Assembly (NCBI GenBank): GCA_012514835.1
Contig: JAAYZM010000229.1
Coordinates: 1-8,652, forward strand
DNA: 8,652 nt
Direction: 5' to 3'
Source: Actinomycetales bacterium
Lineage (GTDB): Bacteria > Actinomycetota > Actinomycetes > Actinomycetales > Cellulomonadaceae
Shown here: positions 6,218 through 8,652 of the stretch, piece by piece
Layout: each line of letters begins with the position of its first letter
Numbering within the stretch: the stretch's first letter is position 1
Notes under the pieces: generated by a model
Seen by the model: only the letters and a program-made list of their open reading frames with translations
Told to the model about the DNA's origin: nothing
Databases searched by the model: none
Translations under genes and position numbers: made by a program

Positions 6218-6925
6218 ATGGCAGCCCCCAAGTACCTCGCCCCGGGCGAGCGCGTCGTGTTCCACGTCCGGGCGCACTGGAAGGGGCTCATCACCCCGGC
6301 GCTCGCCCTCCTCGCGGTCGGGGCGCTGCTGTGGCTCGCGCTCGTGTGGTGGGTGCCGGACCCCGAGACCCAGGCCGTGTGGCGCTGGATCCTCGTGGCG
6401 GTCGCGGTCGCCCTCGTGGCCGTCTTCACGCTCTGGCCGCTCCTCAAGTGGCTCACCACGACGGACACGCTCACCACGAAGCGCCTCATCTCGCGCGAGG
6501 GCGTCATCACGCGCACGGGGCGCGACATCCCGATCGACCGCGTCAACGCCGTGAACTACGAGCGCCGCCTCATCGACCGGATCTTCGGCTGCGGCACCCT
6601 CGTGGTGCAGACCGCGGGCACGGAGAGCGACGTCGAGCTGCACGACGTGGCCCACATCGAGCGCCGCCTCATCCAGATCCAGCAGATCCTCGTGGACGAG
6701 CAGACCGAGGAGGACCGCCGCGTGCGTGCGATCGTCCGTGAGGAGCAGCGCGGCACGGCAGACGCAGGTTCGCCGACGACGGCGCCCTCCGCGCCCCTCG
6801 ACACGCCCGCTGACCCGGAGGTCGCTCCCGTGGACGAAGGCCCGTCGAGCCCCGTGGACGAGGACCTGCCGACCCCCGTGGACGACGCCGACAGCACGAC
6901 GGACGACGACACGCCCACCCGCTGA
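6218..6925 (+). CDS. Two-TM bacterial PH-domain (DUF304/bPH2) membrane protein
   Basis: Membrane protein of 235 residues. A short cytoplasmic N-terminus (MAAPKYLAPGERVVFHVRAHWKG begins a typical bPH2 protein) is followed by two hydrophobic segments (about 23-46 and 54-77) joined by a short polar turn. Then comes a bacterial PH domain (about 79-155): TTTDTLTTKRLISREG, GRDIPIDRVNAVN, and RIFGCGTLVVQTAG are the usual signatures. The tail from about 178 is rich in Asp, Pro, Ser and Thr, predicted disordered and strongly acidic, and holds three PVD repeats encoded by 24-nt units. The biochemical role of this family is mostly unknown; membrane-stress and scaffold roles have been suggested for relatives. 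The ATG at 6218 is supported by the conserved N-terminus and a -10-like hexamer 6 nt upstream. The next gene begins about 7 nt after the stop, so the two probably form one operon. Confidence 0.88.
   Translation: MAAPKYLAPGERVVFHVRAHWKGLITPALALLAVGALLWLALVWWVPDPETQAVWRWILVAVAVALVAVFTLWPLLKWLTTTDTLTTKRLISREGVITRTGRDIPIDRVNAVNYERRLIDRIFGCGTLVVQTAGTESDVELHDVAHIERRLIQIQQILVDEQTEEDRRVRAIVREEQRGTADAGSPTTAPSAPLDTPADPEVAPVDEGPSSPVDEDLPTPVDDADSTTDDDTPTR
6827..6885 (+). repeat. Three 24-nt tandem imperfect repeats in the PH-protein tail
   Basis: The 11-mer CCCGTGGACGA occurs at 6827-6837, 6851-6861 and 6875-6885, exactly 24 nt apart and in frame. Each encodes Pro-Val-Asp plus an acidic residue, giving an eight-residue unit (PVDEGPSS, PVDEDLPT, PVDDADST). 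The 13 nt between copies are more diverged. This looks like local duplication within a disordered tail, so copy number may vary between strains. Confidence 0.75.
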
Positions 6926-6932
6926 ACGTCCC

Positions 6933-7745
6933 TTGAGCTCCCCCGCACCGGTGCGACCCGCCACGCTGCCCGCCGTCGTGCCCGCGGCAGGTCTCGCGGC
7001 GTCGGCGTTCCTGCTCTTCGGGCTCCAGCTCGCCGGTTGGGGCCACGCCCTGCTGCTCGTGAGCGTCCTCGCCGCATGGTGGCGCGACCGCGAGCTCGGG
7101 CGCGACCTCACCCTGATCGGCCTGGGTCTGGCGATCGTGTCCACCACGTCCGTCGAGGCCGACGTCGAGTGGGGACGCTTCTTCGCGATCGGCACCGCGC
7201 TCACGCTCGCGCTCGTGGTGCCCCTCGCGGTGGACCGCTGGGTGTTCAAGCGCAAGGCGTACACGTTCCCGTGGCGCACGGGGCGGGCGTGGCCGCGTGC
7301 GGAGAAGATCTATCTCGTGGCAGTGCCGCTGCTCGGCTGGCTCGTGCTGCCGTTCTACTTCATCACCTCGGGCGCGTACCAGAACTGGCCGCACATCACG
7401 ACGGCGAGCGAGCTCGGGCGCTTCTTCGTGGGCGTGAACTTCGTGGGCACGTGGGACGAGCTGTTCTTCATCTGCACGTGCTTCGCGCTGCTGCGCCGCC
7501 ACTTCCCCGTGTGGCTCGCGAACCTCCTGCAGGCCGTGATCTTCACGTCGTTCCTGTGGGAGCTCGGCTACCGCGAGTGGGGTCCGCTCATCACGGCACC
7601 CTTCGCACTGCTGCAGGGGTGGATCTTCACGCGCACCGGCTCGCTCGCCTACGTGGTGATCGTCCACCTGCTGTTCGACGCGATCGTGTTCCTCGCGATC
7701 GTGCACGCCCACAACCCCGGCGTGCTCGGGTTCTTCCCCGTGTGA
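6933..7745 (+). CDS. Polytopic membrane protein, degenerate CPBP/CAAX-protease-like
   Basis: Integral membrane protein of about 270 residues with some eight or nine hydrophobic segments (roughly 12-32, 36-50, 58-72, 83-104, 125-145, 163-186, 193-211, 215-232, 237-258). The C-terminal half resembles the CPBP (Abi/CAAX glutamic protease) family: WDELFFI (Asp175-Glu176) stands where the family has EExxxR, and HLLFD (His245, Asp249) matches the HxxxN/D motif. The Arg of motif 1 is Ile180, and the His of the FxxxH motif is missing (FTSFLWELG around 204-212), so proteolytic activity is doubtful or the active site is arranged differently. The start is uncertain: TTG 6933 (7 nt after the PH-gene stop) is chosen for its MSS-like N-terminus; GTG 6951 or GTG 6978 are alternatives, and none has a good ribosome site. 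The frame runs open upstream inside the PH gene, which is a shadow. Likely co-transcribed with the PH-domain gene. Confidence 0.75.
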   Translation: MSSPAPVRPATLPAVVPAAGLAASAFLLFGLQLAGWGHALLLVSVLAAWWRDRELGRDLTLIGLGLAIVSTTSVEADVEWGRFFAIGTALTLALVVPLAVDRWVFKRKAYTFPWRTGRAWPRAEKIYLVAVPLLGWLVLPFYFITSGAYQNWPHITTASELGRFFVGVNFVGTWDELFFICTCFALLRRHFPVWLANLLQAVIFTSFLWELGYREWGPLITAPFALLQGWIFTRTGSLAYVVIVHLLFDAIVFLAIVHAHNPGVLGFFPV

Positions 7746-7751
7746 GGACGC

Positions 7752-8303
7752 CTACTCGACGCCGAGGAGCACCTCGGTCGCGCGGCTGAGGAACGCGTCG
7801 ACGGGTGCCTCGGCGTAGGCGGCCGATCCGCGGCGCTTCTTGAAGGCCGCCGAGCGGATCTCCTTCGAGCCGATGGGCTGGCCCTTGTCGAAGTACGCGA
7901 TGAGGCGGCGGCACAGCGCGTCGACCTCATCCTTGTCGTACCCGGACCGGAAGGCCTCGGCGCTCGCGAAGCGCTTGCCGTCGCCCCGCGTGAGCCGCGG
8001 GTAGAGGGAACGGGCGAGCTCTGCCATGTGGTTCATCCACGCGTCCTGGCCCTGGCGCGCGACGAACTCGGCCCGCTCGCGAGCCACGAACGCCGCCTCG
8101 AGGCGGTCGAGCGCGGAGTCCACCGAGTCCCACGAGTAGCCGCCCTGCGCGAGCGAGAACGCCACCTCGCGCACGTCCTTCGCCGTGAGGGACATGGGGC
8201 CCTCGCCCTCGTACACGGCCCGCGCCTCGGCGAAGAACGCGTCGACCTCCTGGGCGGAGTAGCCGGTGCGGAAGCGCGAGACGGTCGTGAACATGCTGCT
8301 CAT
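7752..8303 (-). CDS. Small protein with two DivIVA-type repeats
   Basis: Soluble protein of 183 residues built from two copies of a DivIVA-type (DivI1A) unit. Copy 1 has FRTGYSAQEVDAFF at 11-24 and DVREVAFSLAQGGYS at 43-57 followed by VDSALDRLE. Copy 2 has FRSGYDKDEVDALC at 118-131 and EIRSAAFKKRRGSAAY at 148-163 followed by VDAFLSRATEVL. A charged helical linker with RERAEFVARQGQ (75-86) joins them. True DivIVA/Wag31 has one N-terminal domain and long coiled coils; this protein lacks the long coiled coil, so a polar-growth scaffold role should not be assumed. Function unknown; small DivIVA-domain proteins of this kind are common in actinobacteria. The ATG at 8303 follows AGGAGG by 4 nt and overlaps the rlmN stop (ATGA), so expression is coupled to rlmN. 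It converges on the CPBP-like gene with a 6-nt gap. Confidence 0.87.
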   Translation of the reverse strand: MSSMFTTVSRFRTGYSAQEVDAFFAEARAVYEGEGPMSLTAKDVREVAFSLAQGGYSWDSVDSALDRLEAAFVARERAEFVARQGQDAWMNHMAELARSLYPRLTRGDGKRFASAEAFRSGYDKDEVDALCRRLIAYFDKGQPIGSKEIRSAAFKKRRGSAAYAEAPVDAFLSRATEVLLGVE

Positions 8304-8652
8304 TGTGCCTCCTGCGCCGCGAGCTGGCCGCACGCGCCGTCGATGTCGCTGCCACGCGTGTCGCGCACCGTGGTGGGGATCCCCGCCGCCCGCAGGCGCG
8401 CCACGAACTCCGCCTCGACGGCAGGGTCGCTCGCGGTCCACTTCGACCCGGGGGTCGGGTTGAGCGGGATCGGGTTGACGTGCACCCAGCCCTTGCCGCG
8501 CGCGACGAGCTTCTCGGCGAGGAGCGAGGCGCGCCAGCCGTGGTCGTTCATGTCCCGGATGAGCGCGTACTCGATCGAGACGCGGCGGCCGGTGACGGAG
8601 AAGTAGCGGTACGCGGCGTCGAGGGCCTCGTCGACCTTCCACCGCGAGTTCA
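8300..8652 (-). CDS. rlmN: Dual-specificity 23S rRNA/tRNA adenosine C2-methyltransferase RlmN (C-terminal 117 residues, cut by window edge)
   Basis: Radical-SAM enzyme that methylates C2 of adenosine in 23S rRNA (A2503 in E. coli numbering) and in some tRNAs. Only the C-terminal 117 residues are in the window, ending at a TGA at 8302-8300. They include RWKVDEALDA, the strand RRVSIEYALIRDMND, the VNPIPLNPTPGSKW block and RDTRGSDIDGACGQL, whose Cys corresponds to the C-terminal methyl-accepting/resolving cysteine of the family (Cys355 in E. coli). The radical-SAM CxxxCxxC cluster lies beyond the right edge and cannot be checked. Function is confident from these motifs. The stop overlaps the start of the DivIVA-repeat gene by 4 nt. 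Confidence 0.95.
   Translation of the reverse strand, partial: NSRWKVDEALDAAYRYFSVTGRRVSIEYALIRDMNDHGWRASLLAEKLVARGKGWVHVNPIPLNPTPGSKWTASDPAVEAEFVARLRAAGIPTTVRDTRGSDIDGACGQLAAQEAQ
8308..8313 (-). promoter_or_regulatory. Ribosome binding site of the DivIVA-repeat gene
   Basis: A perfect AGGAGG on the minus strand lies within the last codons of rlmN, 4 nt before the ATG at 8303. With the 4-nt stop/start overlap it indicates translational coupling with rlmN and fixes the start. Confidence 0.85.

Noticed and set aside
4773..6554. 593-residue plus-strand open frame
   Set aside because: It is antisense to dxr, whose motifs are complete, and its product is a charged low-complexity shadow.
7746..7751. 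Search for a terminator between the CPBP-like gene and the DivIVA-repeat gene
   Set aside because: The gap is only 6 nt and no convincing hairpin with a U-tract was seen around it.
8028..8606. 192-residue plus-strand open frame at the right end
   Set aside because: It is antisense to the DivIVA-repeat gene and rlmN, both of which have clear motifs and a ribosome site.

Overview
High-GC DNA with dense, short-gapped genes, frequent GTG starts, ATGA-type overlaps and actinobacterial families (DivIVA-domain protein, bacterial PH-domain protein, Lrp/AsnC regulator). This points to a GC-rich actinobacterium, probably Micrococcales. A CE3-like carbohydrate esterase would fit a polysaccharide-degrading Cellulomonas/Promicromonospora-type lineage, but the genus is inference. 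There are nine protein genes. The ones at the two edges are cut by the window.

Left block (1-4105) is an amine-catabolism locus, most likely for putrescine or another polyamine. An aldehyde dehydrogenase of the gamma-aminobutyraldehyde type (minus strand, cut at the left edge) diverges across a 172-nt control region from a plus-strand operon. That operon holds an Lrp/AsnC regulator, a class III PLP aminotransferase (4-nt ATGA overlap) and a DAO-family FAD oxidase (16-nt overlap). The reading is that transaminase and/or oxidase turn a primary amine into an aldehyde, the dehydrogenase oxidises it to an acid such as GABA, and the AsnC protein senses the substrate.

Middle block (4106-6158). A 137-nt gap holds a C-rich tract (G-quadruplex motif on the minus strand) followed by a 68-nt near-perfect palindrome just upstream of an SGNH/CE3-like secreted esterase. 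The esterase runs head-on into dxr (1-deoxy-D-xylulose 5-phosphate reductoisomerase, MEP isoprenoid pathway). The two stop codons lie in one shared CTAG.

Right block (6159-8652). Divergent from dxr across 59 nt is a plus-strand pair: a two-TM bacterial PH-domain protein with an acidic, repeat-bearing tail, and a polytopic membrane protein resembling a degenerate CPBP/CAAX-type protease. These converge, with a 6-nt gap, on a minus-strand pair: rlmN (C-terminal end only, cut by the right edge) and a protein with two DivIVA-type repeats, coupled to rlmN by a 4-nt overlap.

No tRNA, rRNA, CRISPR, insertion sequence or phage gene was seen. Most of the window is recognisable housekeeping or catabolic content. 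The least explained items are the palindrome plus C-tract at 4117-4214, the shared leaderless-looking promoter layout at four starts, and the PH-domain/degenerate CPBP pair.
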